DNA from: Blasia pusilla
Taxonomy: Eukaryota > Marchantiophyta > Marchantiopsida > Blasiales
NCBI GenBank assembly: GCA_050084515.1
Contig: CM114274.1
Span: 4,030,001-4,094,000, forward strand
Direction: 5' to 3'
DNA length: 64,000 nt
Shown here: piece after piece, positions 33,514 to 45,260 of the stretch
Layout: every line of letters begins with the position of its first letter
How positions within the stretch are numbered: the first letter of the stretch is position 1
Program-made: the position numbers and the translations under genes
The notes under the pieces: generated by a model
Database searches by the model: none
What the model was told of the DNA's origin: nothing
The model's input: only the letters and a program-made list of their open reading frames with translations

Positions 33514-34420
33514 AGCTTCATGGATGAGTCCGATTCCGGCGGCAAAGCAATCTGACATTGGCGAACATAATAAGCGAGCAATCAAGCAACAAGGCGCCCA
33601 AGACAAGAGTAAAAAAACGGCCCACGACCAAGATTCAGGAGGAGAGAGCGAAATGAGGGAGGAGAGCTCCGATGAGTCCGATCCCGCAGAGAGAGAAAGC
33701 ACCTGAGGGAGGAGAGAGCGCCCGCAGGCGAGCGGCCGGGGAAAGAGAGCGAAGGTTGCAAAACTTCAAAAGGTTGCAAATGCGGCAATGCTCGAGCACG
33801 GTCGACCGGGCTCAACCCCTACTCCTCGCCTCCCTCTCTCCCGACCAAGGCTCGGACGGGATCAGATCGAAGGTCACCGAACGGGTGGGGCGTCACGAGA
33901 GCGCGATGAGGATGAGCGATGAGATGCTTGTCGTCTTTGCAATGCGAGAGCGAAGGCTGAATGAGGATGAGCCGATGAGGGTGCTTTGGTGGGTTGTCTT
34001 TGCCGCAATGCCGAGAGATTAAGGAGGAGAAGGCTGAAGCTGCCGAGGTTGCAAATCCCTAGGCTCAACCCCTACTCCCGCGACCAAGGTGACGATCGAG
34101 TCAGACGAAGAGCGTCACGAGGGATGAGATGAGCGATGAGGTGCACACTTTGCCGCAATGCCGAGAAGATTAAGAGAAAGCGATGAGTCGGATCCCGCGC
34201 CCAAAAGCACGAGTAAACGGCGGTCGCAAGAGAAAGCGCTTGCAAGAGAAAGCCAGGCGAGTCAGCGCCAGCGAGCGAGGGAGGAGAGCGAATTTCTTGC
34301 CAAAACTTCAGAAGGTTGCAAATGCCTCGGCGGTGGTCGACCGGGCTCGACCCCTACTCCCCTACCTCCCTCTCTCCCGACTCGACTCCCAAGTCCCGGT
34401 GCCAAGCGCCCTCCGATGAT
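33514..34420 (+). repeat. GC-rich imperfect repeats, about 270-bp period
   Basis: GGTTGCAAATGC/TCC words start at 33772, 34047 and 34314. Each is followed by a CGACC or CTCAACCCCTACTCC block and then GAGCGATGAG-like purine-rich sequence. Open frames here are Arg/Ser/Glu-rich by composition and are not credible genes. Confidence 0.6.
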
Positions 34421-35689
34421 TCCGATCATCCGCACCCTAGAAGGGACGGTGGATGAAACCGCACACTCCCCCTTGTCCACTACCCTCTTGACACTGCCGG
34501 GCCCCGGCACCTCCTTCCCGGTCGGAAAATGCCTGGAAGTTTGAATACGTCCGGTTACTTAATCGGGGAAAGTCCAACCGGCCGTCAAGCTGGCGGCGTT
34601 CAAGACTTCAGCGGCTCCTGCCGGCGCTACCTCTTCCCTCTCCGGTTTTGTCCCGGGCCTAAAAGCTGGTCGTCGGAAAATCTTCATTTCTGCCGGCCTT
34701 TACAAAGGATGCCGTCTTGTCGAGCCTTGATGAGGAGGGTTGCTCTAACCCTATCTTCTTTTAATTACATACATATAGATATTTTGTTAGAAAGATTTAA
34801 ATAATGTAAAAAAGATGCAAAAATATGAAGGTTCCATGAAGAATGAAATATATGATTGATTCATTTTTTTAATTCTTTGATTATTGAAATGTGATTTCAA
34901 TGTTTGATAATCTTGGTTGAATATTTTTTACCATGGACATTTTATTTGAAAATATCCACTTTTGGATATTGTTAGCAATCGTAACAATTGGAGAATCACC
35001 ATGAAGACTTTGGGCACATGATGTCATGAAACCTCCTTATTTGAAGAAATTAAAAAATTCATCCTTTTTTTTGAAAACATGAACCAAATCTTTTCCCTTC
35101 TCAATTTGGGGAAAAAGAGTTATGTCCCTTCCCTTTTTCAACTCCCATCCTCATTTATAAAAGAAAATCACTCTCATCATTTTTTTAAAAGACTTGTCCC
35201 ATCATTCTTCCGTTTAAAGTGAGGAAATGCTTCCCAATAGGAGCTAGGGTGTTAGAATATGGATTCTCTCATGACAAAGGGTGAAAGTGGCGTGATAACA
35301 TTATGTATCATTAAGAGTAGAGTTAGTTGTATGCCCTGCTTTTACTTAGATTTGACCTAAGAAAGATATTAGTATGGTAGGGAGGACGATGTTTTGTGTG
35401 CAAGTGGACAATCAAATTTCCTCACTAGAGAACCCTTTTTAAACATTTCTTAATAAATCCCTTGAGAAGTGTGGTACGTGTGGCATGTGAAGAGACTTAA
35501 ACATTCTAGAGGTGCAAATCAAAATAAGAATTATATAGATCTATAATTTTTTCATCTTTCATTTTCCATTCTTCCATAACTCATTACGTGTCTCTTTGAG
35601 TAAGTGTTACTTATGAAGAAAGAATGTAATCATACATTGCAATTGGAGCTATCTAATGGAATATAAAAGTATTAGGATCTAGTACCACG
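34421..35689. other. GC-rich tail then AT-rich intergenic
   Basis: 34421-34740 is CCGG-rich. From 34750 the DNA is AT-rich with no frame of note. No gene or repeat assigned. Confidence 0.5.
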
Positions 35690-35694
35690 TGCAA

Positions 35695-36691
35695 TGTCGC
35701 GACCCTCATGACCAAACAAGTGCCAAGCGGAACATCAGAACATTAGCGGGCTCACGCTAAGATGGTTTGCGCGTTGGAGTTGTCTCAAAGAGGAGACAAA
35801 GAGGCGAGGCGGCGAGAAGTTGCGTTTCAGATGTGATGGTCGCGACTCGGAAACCTGGACCAAACGCGGAATGAGACTTGAAAGAAGTCGAGTCTAGGAA
35901 GTGGGTTGCCAAAGGAAAGATCCGGACTTGGAACGCCACTTGCGTTTGAGAGTTTCCGACTGTATTTATGGCCATAACTTTTAGCGCCGAGATGCGTTTG
36001 GAGCAAATAAGAGTGCGTTGGAAAGCTTATGGAGAGCCGGTTCAAACGCACCAAAGATCGCTGCAAACACATAAGCAGCGGCCGAGATACAACCCGAAAA
36101 CGACTGTAAGTGGAGTCGGGTTGAGGGCCACCATGAAGGGCCCGAACCTCTTTTCCCAAAGGGGAGGGGTTATTGGAGAACCCCAAAAGTACTAGTAAGG
36201 GGGAAGGTCTCCGAGAGTGCTTGGAACCCAAACCCCACTTTGGGCGCCGCGGGGCGGCTCAAGGGCATGGAACGGAACGCGAGTTTGGGCGTTGGGTTGG
36301 AAAACCTGCACCAAGTCCAGTGAGGCGATTTTGAGACATCCCTCTTGGATTTCACGCCGCGACTCAATTACTTGGGTCTGGTTCGGAACTCACACGAGGA
36401 CCGTTGAACAGTTGGGATCGCTAGGTGTGCAAGTGCCGTTTCAGATCCCTGGACTAACCAGGAAGTCTGTTCCAAGTCTTGAAGGACTTGCCATGTGTTG
36501 GGAGCTAGGAACTAAGGAAGGTTGAGCTTGATGAGACGCCGAGTTGAGGACTCGGTGGGTTGAACGCCTTGGTTGGCCAAACCCAACTAACGAGTGCGTG
36601 TTTGGGTGCAGATCGGTGATGAGTTCGTGACCCTCGAACGCACGCTTCCGCAACACTAAAGATTGACGTTCAAGGAGAGTAGGGCGCGACA
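35695..36691 (+). repeat. 5' LTR of the chromovirus
   Basis: 997 bp, starting TGTCGCGACCC and ending GGGCGCGACA. Nearly identical to the 3' LTR apart from scattered short indels. Promoter elements were not resolved. Confidence 0.95.
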
Positions 36692-36693
36692 AG

Positions 36694-36704
36694 TGGTATC
36701 GAGC
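36694..36704 (+). promoter_or_regulatory. Primer-binding site, initiator Met tRNA type
   Basis: TGGTATCGAGC lies two bases after the LTR. It matches the plant consensus TGGTATCAGAGC except for one missing A. The older copy at 19.7 kb has TGGTATCAAAG. Confidence 0.8.
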
Positions 36705-36841
36705 TTATCCTTGGTGAGCGAGAACTTGGGGTCGTGGGATCAGCCGGACGCTTGGGAAATTTCAAGGTAGCGGCTAGACTCGGGCGCTTTCGAGGAGGGG
36801 CGCAAGAAACGAGGAGGAGATCTGAGTGAGTTGGCTTAGAG

Positions 36842-37896
36842 ATGGCGATCGAGGAGAACAACCCAAGAAGCGCCGAATCAAGCGGCGTGAACCAAGAGAG
36901 GAACCAATGCCGGACCGTGAAGCTATAGAGGAGACGGAGACTCAGAAGAGCTGAACGCCGATCGTGAGGCGCCCCAGTGGCGACTCCTTCCGCGGGGCCA
37001 GTGGGCCCAAACTCAGGGGAAAGGACGGAGTCGAGCCAAACGTTGGACTTGTTGAGGGTGTTGGTGGAGCAGATGTCCCAGCAAAGCAAGCGGATTGCAG
37101 AGTTAGAGGCCACTCGAAACCCGAGTGTGGGCAAAAAGCTCTGAAGCGAACCTGCCACGCCATTTTTGGAGTGGGCGCCATGAAAGTGAAGGATTTCCTT
37201 ACGGAGGCGAAGGCTGTACTTTGAGGCGCAGAGGGCTGCTGAGCAGGACAAGGTGACGGTAGCCGTTACTTTCCTGAAGGATCATGCTCTACAATGGTGG
37301 ACCGCTCAACGAGAGGAATATCTGGGCGGCGAGTCACCTCTAAGTTGGGAGGAGTTTAAGGAGTTGATTGGGGATCGGTTCACTCCGGAGTACCAAGGGT
37401 TGCGTGACACGGTGGAATGCGTGCGGATGCGGCAGAGTGGTTCCTTAAGTGCGTATGTGAGGGAGTTTAGTGCGAAACTGACTTCTAGTCCGAAGATGGA
37501 TGAGCACGCGAAGAAGGCTATCTTCAATAGTGGACTCAAGCCGAGCGCTGAGAAGGCCCTTTACCGAATGCCGACATTTCCAGAGACCTGCGCGGACCTT
37601 CTGAAGCTAGCGGAGCGGATTGGGGACGATGAGGTCCAAACCCAGAAACCCTTCGAGTCAAAAGTTTTTTTGAAGAAGTCGAAAAATAAGGAGGCGTTCA
37701 AAGAGGTGGAGTGGGGGGGGCAAGACGAACCAGAGAGTCGTCGCCACGGCAAAGACAAAACGAGTGGAACTTCATGCAAAGCGAAAGGAGGACAACACTC
37801 AAAGCGAGGGAACGGCAAGGTCGTATGCTACAACGTGGCGAACCGGGGCACTGTCAAAAGGGTGTTCGAAACCGAAGGTTAGTAATGGGAGTATGA
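36842..37896 (+). pseudogene. gag: gag region of the chromovirus (frameshifted)
   Basis: Begins MAIEENNPRSAESSG at 36842 and soon leaves frame. The capsid core is intact at 37253-37600 with VTFLKDHALQWWTAQREEY, FTPEYQGLRDTVECVRMRQ and MPTFPETCADLLKLAERI, a retrotransposon gag domain. The CCHC zinc knuckle near 37827-37870 is present but split over three frames by two one-base losses, so the Cys/His spacing is lost as read. It would form the particle and bind the RNA genome if intact. Confidence 0.85.
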
Positions 37897-37899
37897 TTG

Positions 37900-38165
37900 C
37901 GTTTGCTGCTAAGCATCTGTTGGCGGGCGATATGGAGACGTCCCTTCAAGTCACCAAGAGGACGCACAATTTGGTGTACCTAAGATCCAAGATTGCTGAT
38001 CGCGATGTGTTGTTGCTCGTGGATACAGGTGCTTCGCACTCCTTCCTAAGCCCGAGAATCGTGAAGGAACTGGGGCTGTCTACCTCTAAGGCGGACGAGC
38101 CCATTCGAGTGGGATTTGCAGGAGGCAAGTCTCATCGGACTTCTGATTTGGTCTTGGGTTTGTGA
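37900..38165 (+). pseudogene. Aspartic protease domain of pol
   Basis: LLVDTGASHSFLSPRIV holds the DTGA catalytic motif, with the Asp codon at 38022-38024. It is in a different frame from the capsid part. The frame ends at a stop at 38163-38165 shortly after the protease. Confidence 0.8.
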
Positions 38166-38325
38166 AGAGGGATGCGGGGTATTCGAGTTGAAGGATAATT
38201 TCACTGTATGCGAAATGGACGGCATTGACGGAGTTTTGGGGAATACATTCCTAGATGCGTATGAGGTGGAGTTAAGACGCCGACCATTGAGGTTGAGCGT
38301 CTTGCTAAAAGGCAAACGGTTATAG

Positions 38326-39304
38326 GTGCGGTTGGTCCGTGAGGTTCCTGCGAAGATGGAGTTGGTAAACTCGATCACAAGGAGGAGCATGACTGAGTTA
38401 GAGGATGGATTTCTCTGCTTGATGAGACAAGTGGAGGAGACTACAAGCAAGATATCTGCAGAGATCGGACCAGCTGCCTCAAGGGAATCAGAACCACTCC
38501 AAGAAGTGGTCCAGGAGTTTGAGGATGTCTTGACAAATGAGCTTCCGATTGAATTGCCGCCGCATAGAGCGAGTAGATCATAAGATAGAGATCATACCGG
38601 TTCCCAACCGCCTTCAAAAGCACCATATAGGTTGAATCGGGAGGAACTTCTTGAGTTGAAAAAAGCAGATTAAGTGAGCTCTTGGAAAAGGGTTACATTA
38701 GGACTAGCAAGTCACCTTATGGAGCACTGTTCTCTTTGTAAAGAAGAAGGATGGAAAGATGAGGTGTGTGTTGATTACCGTGTAATTGAACAAAGTGACG
38801 GTTCGGAACAATTATCCTCTTCCAAGGATAGATGATCTCTTTGATAGGCTGGCAGGCGCGAGATATTTCAGTAGGATTGACTTGAAGTCAGGATATTACC
38901 AGATTCGGATTGCCGAGGCAGATGTGGAGAAGACTGCGTGCAGGACGAGATATGGTTCCTTTGAGTTTGTAGTGATGCCTTTCGGTCTATGTAACGCGCC
39001 TCCGACGTTCACCACATTGATGAACTCCATTTTTCACAAGGAAATGGATGAGTATGTTATCATCTATATCGATGATATACTTATCTATTCGAAGTCACTA
39101 GAGGAGCACGTTCGACATGTGAGAGCGGTCTTGTCTAAGCTAAGGGCAAATCAGCTATATGCGAATGTAGAGAAGAGCGAATTTGGTTTGAGTAAGATCA
39201 AATTATTGGGTCACGTGGTGGTCGGTCTGAGATGGCGTCGATTCGGACATGGAAAAGGTAAAGGCGATTTCGAGTGGGAACCCCATCCCTTTGTAAAGGG
39301 ATGA
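38326..39304 (+). pseudogene. Reverse transcriptase domain of pol
   Basis: [51 protein letters not shown] and the active site YIDDILIYS (codons 39065-39091) are all present in one frame from 38786. The upstream linker is in another frame with a stop at 38581. The palm catalytic aspartates are intact. Confidence 0.9.
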
Positions 39305-39459
39305 GGAGGTTCATAGGTGCGGTGCAATTTTATCGTACTTATGTGAAAAAAATTTCGGGAATTGTGAGACCTCTCACGGATTGGACGGCAAAGTTTGCCA
39401 ACACGACTTGGACCCAGGAAGTTAATGAGGCATTCAACTGAGTGAAGCAGATTCTATCG

Positions 39460-39835
39460 TAGGAACTAGTGTTAAAGTTGCCGGAGTTTGACAAACCGTT
39501 CGAAGTGCATACCGATGCTAGTGATTTGTTGTTGCAGGAATGTTGGTGCAAGAAGGAGACCGGTGGCATATGAGAGCAAGAAGCTTAGCGACACTGAAAG
39601 GAGATGGCCTACTCACGAGAAAGAGTTGTTCACGGTTGTACATTGCTTGAGGAAGTGGCGGCATTATCTAGGGCTCCACAGACTCGAGTATTCACCGATA
39701 ATATATCACTCAAGTATTTTGAGACCAGGATCGAGTGACACCGAAACAATTGGGTGGCATGATACCTTGGCGCTGATGGATGTAGAGTTGATCCACAAGC
39801 CAAGTAAAGATAATGTGATTCCAGATCGTTAAGAG
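39460..39835 (+). pseudogene. RNase H domain of pol (frameshifted)
   Basis: FEVHTDASD is followed, after a shift, by RPVAYESKKLSDTERRWPTH and EKELFTVVHCLRKWRHYLG, the Gypsy RNase H pattern. A further shift loses the DN..L motif near 39700. Confidence 0.8.
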
Positions 39836-39865
39836 TCGCAAGGAGGAACACATGCCATCGACGAC

Positions 39866-40900
39866 ACAGTCTTGAGAGCAATGTTCCCTAAGGAAACAGA
39901 TCTGGAGAGAAGGATTCGTGAAGGATATATGAAGGATGCTCAAGCAGGGGAATACCTGAGGAAGTTGAAGCGGGGTGAGAAGGTGGCCAACATAAGTTTG
40001 AGGCACGGTTTACTAAGGTTCAAACAGAGTAGGATCTATGTAGGGCAAGGCAGAATGAGAACCAAGGTGTTAGCTGAATGTCACGACGGACCCTTGGCAA
40101 GACATAAAGGAGAGAAATCTCACGCTAGTCTGTTCTGTCGGCGGTTCTTTTGGCCCAACATGAAGGAGGATGTTGCTCAATATGTGAAGACATGTGACCT
40201 GCCAAGCAAATAGAGTCTCTTATGATAAGAAACAAGGCTTGCTGCATCCCTTGCCGATCCCCGAAGGACCCTTGCAAAGTGTGAGTATGGATTTCATCAC
40301 GAGTTTTCCGGAATCTGGGGGATACAACGCTATACTTGTGATTGTTGATCGGTTTAGCAAGTTGGCGAGATTCGTGCCGACGGTGGATTCGAACGGCGAT
40401 ATCTGACGGCGCAACTATTCCTCGATAGTGGTGGCGTGCTCATGGTTTGCCGAGGAGCATTGTTTCAAATCGGGATCCAAAGTTTACGGTGCTTTCGGAA
40501 GCACTTGTTCGAAGGTTTAAGACCAAGCTGAGTTTGAGACGGCTTTCCACCCCTGACGGATGGACAGACTGAAAAGTTAAACTCTATCGTGAATCAAGAC
40601 TTGAGGAATTATGTCGTCTTTGATCAACGCGATTGGGTCGTGGTGAGCATGGCGGAATCCGCTACAACTCGACCAAGCATTCTACAACAGAGAATCTCCG
40701 TTTCTCCTGGCAAATGGACGAGAGCCGAAGGGCCTCTTGATCTAGCCCTTTCGAAGGGTACTACATTGGCACGAACACGACAAGTTTACGGCAGAAAGTT
40801 TGTTGGTAGAGATGCGAGAACGAGAAGAGAGCGCGAGGCGAAGTCTTGCAAAGGCTCAAATGAGGTAATACGTTCAGCATGCTAACAAGAGTCGGCGCCA
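39866..40900 (+). pseudogene. Integrase domain of pol (frameshifted)
   Basis: The zinc-binding part reads CHDGPLARHKGEK to YVKTCD. One base shift then separates the last cysteine. The catalytic core starts SMDFITSFPESGGYNAILV with VDRFSKLARFVP, and NRDPKF and the TDGQTE words appear in later frames. The DD35E residues can be located but not in one frame. Confidence 0.8.
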
Positions 40901-41110
40901 AGTACGATTCCAAGTTGGAGAGCAAGTGTGGTTGAGTGTGAAGAATCTCACTCTTCCGAAAGAGTTATCATGGGTGTCCCGCCAAGTATGTTGGACCGTA
41001 TGTGATTGTGACAAACCCGTTTGAGGATGTGTATACGATGAGGTGCCAGGACGAGTTCAAGATTCACCCGACCTTTCATGTGTCATTGTTGAAGAAATAC
41101 CTTCAAGATA

Positions 41111-41347
41111 ATGGGCGTTTCGCGAGAGACAGTGGTGAGACCGCACCCGGTCATCATAAATGAGGAACCGGAGTTTGAGGTGGAGACCATCTTACGTTCG
41201 AGGCGTCGGGCCAACAAGTATGAATACTTGGTAAAATGGAAGGGCTACCATGAGAAGGAGGCGACTTGGATTGCGGAGGCGGATTTGGAACACGCGCAAG
41301 AATTGTTGCGTGACTTCAAGCGAACACAAGCGAAGCACATACGTTAG
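41111..41347 (+). pseudogene. Chromodomain of the chromovirus integrase
   Basis: FEVETILRSRRRANKYEYLV, KWKGYHEKEATWIAEADL and AQELLRDF form a complete chromodomain at the pol C-terminus. It keeps the aromatic residues (Tyr, Trp, Trp) that bind methylated histone tails. This places the element among the chromoviruses. Known members use the domain to steer integration to heterochromatin. Its upstream linkage to integrase is broken. Confidence 0.85.
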
Positions 41348-42024
41348 TTCGAGGAGAAGCTAGAGATATGACTTGTAATCAGTGGAATCTTGGGCCGAAG
41401 GCCGTTGTAACTAGAATATGCTAGTGTTGCAATAAAGGAGTGTATGGATTTGGAGATTTGATACCAGTGTTGATTGCAATTTGTATGTGGTAGTGCATGG
41501 TTATGAGTCGTTCATCATAGACTTAGAATGTACGACAAGAGGACAGACAAGGAGTATTTGAGGTGAGAGCTCGTATGTGGATAAGCACCTAGAACAGGAC
41601 CTTGTGTTGGATTACACTCGGGCTCGCCCTAGCGTCGGCGGGGCAGATGAAGTCTGTCTTGGGGCTTGGGGTGATCTTACTTGTGGCCACATAAGTAAAC
41701 TTAGTGACGCGCCTAAGTCGAATACGAGAGCGACCCAATAGTAGTACGATTTGTGGACCAGGTAAACAGGTGTGATGTTTACAGTAATGAGTCGAAAGAG
41801 TCTAAGGTTGCACACTTAGTTAGCTTATTTGATCTGTTAGTTCCTCGGAACTAGTCCAAGCTTATCGAAGATGAGAGGCTAATAATTCTAAGTGGGGCAA
41901 AGCGACAACTAGAGACTAAGAGGAATTGCGGGTTAGCCACCAGAACGTAATTCAATGTCAAGGGGTAGGCTGCCCAGGAGACTTGACATAATAAAGGTTT
42001 GCGTTGATGAGGGCATCAACCTCT

Positions 42025-42038
42025 AAAAGAGGGGTGAG
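42025..42038 (+). promoter_or_regulatory. Polypurine tract
   Basis: AAAAGAGGGGTGAG lies immediately before the 3' LTR. It is the expected plus-strand primer site and is purine-only except for one T. Confidence 0.8.
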
Positions 42039-43034
42039 TGTCGCGACCCTCATGACCAAACAAGTGCCAAGCGGAACATCGAACATTAGCGGCTCACGCT
42101 AAGATGGTTTTTGGCGTTGGAGTTGTCTCAAAGAGGAGACAAGAGACGAGACGCGAGCGAGAAGTTGCGTTTCAGATGTGATGGTCGCGACTCGGAAACC
42201 TGGACCAAACGCGGAATGAGACTTGAAAGAAGTCGAGTCTAGGAAGTGGGTTGCCAAAGGAAAGATCCGGACTTGGAACGCCACTTGCGTTTGAGAGTTT
42301 CCGACTGTATTTATGGCCATAACTTTTAGCGCCGAGATGCGTTTGGAGCAAATAAGAGTGCGTTGGAAAGCTTATGGAGAGCCGGTTCAAACGCACCAAA
42401 GATCGCTGCAAACACATAAGCAGCGGCCGAGATACAACCCGAAAACGACTGTAAGTGGAGTCGGGTTGAGGGCCACCATGAAGGGCCCGAACCTCTTTTC
42501 CCAAAGGGGAGGGGTTATTGGAGAACCCCAAAAGTACTAGTAAGGGGGAAGGTCTCCGAGAGTGCTTGGAACCCAAACCCACTTTGGGCGCCGGGGCGGC
42601 TCAAGGGCATGGAACGGAACGCGAGTTTGGGCGTTGGGTTGGAAACCTGCACCAAGTCCAAAGTGAGGCGATTTTGAGACATCCTCTTGGATTTCACGCC
42701 GCGACTCAATTACTTGGGTCTGGTTCGAACTCACACGAGGACCGTTGAAAGTTGGGATCGCTAGGTGTGCAAGTGCCGTTTGAGATCCCCTGGACTAACC
42801 AGAAGTCTGTTCCAAGTCTTGAAGGACTTGCCATGTGTTGGGAGCTAGGAACTAAGGAAGGTTGAGCTTGATGAGACGCCGAGTTGAGGACTCGGTGGGT
42901 TGGAACGCCGGTTGGCCAAACCCAACTAACGAGAGTGCGTGTTTGGGTGCAGATCGGTGATGAGTTCGTGACCTACTGAACGCACGCTTCCGCAACACTA
43001 AAGATTGACGTTCAAGGAGAGTAGGGGCGCGACA
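42039..43034 (+). repeat. 3' LTR of the chromovirus
   Basis: 996 bp from TGTCGCGACCC to GGGCGCGACA. Differences from the 5' LTR are mostly one- to three-base gains or losses, often in runs of A, C or G. Confidence 0.95.
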
Positions 43035-43039
43035 TGCAA

Positions 43040-44448
43040 CATACGTACTCTATGTAATGCAAAGGTAGGATGTTAGTACTATAATTAAGAGAGGACTAAC
43101 TAAAATTTCCAAATTATAAAAAATGTATCCATATTTACAAGAAATTCAAAAGTAATGCTATAGAAAATTGTTAGTACAAAGAAATCAGTCTGAAAAAAGA
43201 AGAAGATACATGGAGCAAAGTAGCTTAACTCATGTCAAACTTTGAAACCTAATTCATCTTTCATTCTATTGCTTAATGCGCGATTTTTGTATGAGATCCT
43301 ACCCTTGCTATCTAATGGAAGGGAAGGAAGCAAGTAACAAAATATCTGAAAGATATGTTGCTTCCTATGATAGATCGACATAGTATTTTTTGCTACTAAA
43401 ATAGCAAGTATCTGTGTGATGCACGAAGGCTTATGATGAATTATTTGAATTACCTATCATTACCCCCAAAATTGACTCCAAACTATCCAAAGACATATGT
43501 CAAGACCTAATTGGCTAAAAATTCCATTAGGAGATGCGCTTGATCGTGCTAATCGAAGGAGCACTCTCCAATGATAATATAGAGTTTTTATTTATTGTAG
43601 ACCAACACCATTCTAATTCCTCTAAGATCTCTAATACTCGACAAAATGAAATTAAAATTACCAAGTTTGGTATGAGTGAAGTGAATTTACTTTATGGAAG
43701 GCATAGATATGGTGGATGGACTTCTCCCCAATCAAATTATTATAGATAAATTTCTTCACTTTCATGTATATATTTATTCCCCATGCCATCCAAATTGACT
43801 CACATTCAGATTTGAGGGAATATTGTGCACTAAATGAAATGCTTCCAACGAATAGAATAGTTCAGTAAATGTACCATCAAATTTACAAGTTATCTAAATA
43901 GGTACCTATCAAAGCCCACTCTAACTCAAGAAAACCATACTTTTAATGTCAACATAGCCATAAGGCATGTTTCATCCAATACGGAAGGCATACTTTCTCC
44001 TTTTAAAACTAAAAAGATCCTAAATAATATATATTTATATATATGTACGTGCATACATATCGTTACACAACATACATGTATCAAATTCAGCTTAGTTGAG
44101 GATAGTGTTGGTAATTCAAATTACCCATCATTAGCTTGTGCATCACACATGTATCTACTAGTAATATCTCATTGATCTTTTATGGGGGAACTAATTTTGT
44201 ATTTGAAAATGTGATATATGGTATTCATAAAATATTTAATATTCTTTACTACTAATGTTGGAAATAATTAAGATATTAGAGTCGATCGTTTGTTGAATTT
44301 TTTTCAAAAAATAATATCTCACCTATATATCTACTATGGTGTTGAAAATCTAAAAATGGATATGACAACGATGTATGTTATGTAAGGATATGTATGCACA
44401 CATCACAATTAAGAACGGAAAGAAAGATGCACTTCGATAAAAACGAGT
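43040..44448. other. AT-rich intergenic
   Basis: No gene recognised. Low-complexity (AT)n-type sequence at about 44027-44045. No transposon ends assigned. Confidence 0.5.
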
Positions 44449-44510
44449 GATGGAAAACCCATCGGAAGTACAAAAGAGGGGGACTCAAAGAGTCAAAATG
44501 AAGGCCCAAT
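44449..44510 (-). mobile_element. 3' terminal scrap of the non-LTR element
   Basis: GATGGAAAACCCATC followed by ACAAAAGAGGGGGACTCAAA matches the tails at 53912 and 11773. Homology ends after about 60 bp, consistent with a strongly 5'-truncated insertion on the minus strand. Confidence 0.45.
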
Positions 44511-44663
44511 TTCCCCTAAGAAGAATCATATATAGTTTCATCCATATTTTTCTTTTTTGTTGAAGTCTTCTATATTTTGATTATTTGCACATGTCTCTTT
44601 TTTCAGAATTTGTGTAGATAGGACAAGGTTACATTAAGATTTAGTAATTGTCTTTTGTAATTT

Positions 44664-44760
44664 AAATTATTATTGGAGAGTGCCCCTTCATTCTGCAAAC
44701 TCCTCTTTTCTTGATACTTAGCCAACCATGAAGCGCCAATCAGAGATATGAGACACAAAA
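44664..44760 (+). repeat. AT-rich dispersed repeat, copy 1 (partial)
   Basis: ATTATTATTGGAGAGTGCC followed by CTTCAT..TGCAAACTCCTCTTTTC matches the starts of the copies at 45883 and 53083. The downstream part is missing or diverged. Confidence 0.5.
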
Positions 44761-44875
44761 AATGTGGGTCCAAACTCCTAGATGTATTTGGGGAGCTAAG
44801 AGTTGTTTAATCTAGAGGAAGCCTGCGCCAAGCTATCATAACAAATAACTAATCATATGGTGGTCTATGGATTGC

Positions 44876-45260
44876 GGATTATGTTTGGATTGAGGGCCAA
44901 AATAAAGGGCCCGAGAAGGATATTAGGGAAGGTGGACTTCCCAAGGAGAGCCTTACAACGACCTATAGGGGGAGATACTCTCTCTCCCTACCCGATCAAG
45001 TTCTTGAATAGGGAACTAACCATAATGCGTGTTTGGTCGTTGAGCTAATGGAAGCACCTTGAGGAATCAACCCATGCGCTTTAGTATAGGAGAGTGGCTT
45101 GGGGATGAGCCTACCTAGGACAGTACGCACTTGGGGAGATTCAACCAGATTGGCGTTTGACTGTTTCGTGACTACTTATAGAACACACATTTTTTTGAGT
45201 CTTTGGGACTCAATCTAAGTCTTCCGCTTATAAAACTGAAGATCGTGAGTGCTTTACGGC
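44876..45260 (+). mobile_element. Degenerate LTR-like sequence
   Basis: GGATTGAGGGCCAAAATAAAG and GGGCCCGAGAAGG resemble the chromovirus LTR words TCGGGTTGAGGGCC and AAGGGCCCGAAC. GACTCAATCTAAGTCTTCCG resembles 23918-23937. Probably an LTR of a related Gypsy family. Confidence 0.4.

Larger units (their letters stand above)
35690..43039 (+). mobile_element. Complete Ty3/Gypsy chromovirus with target duplication
   Basis: LTRs at 35695-36691 and 42039-43034 start TG and end CA. TGCAA directly before (35690-35694) and after (43035-43039) is the 5-bp target duplication. A primer site, gag, protease, RT, RNase H, integrase, chromodomain and polypurine tract lie between in the chromovirus order. 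The internal region is about 5.35 kb, normal for the group. The coding frame switches many times, usually by single-base gains or losses, so as written it is defective. The two LTRs also differ mostly by one-base indels, which may mean consensus errors and not decay. At least five older relatives are in this window. Confidence 0.95.

Noticed and set aside
33135-34544. Arg/Ser/Glu-rich frames up to 130 codons
   Set aside because: Lie within an LTR and GC-rich repeats; the composition follows the repeat, not protein selection.
36670-37251. 193-codon minus frame opposite gag
   Set aside because: Antisense shadow of the chromovirus gag leader, with no independent support.
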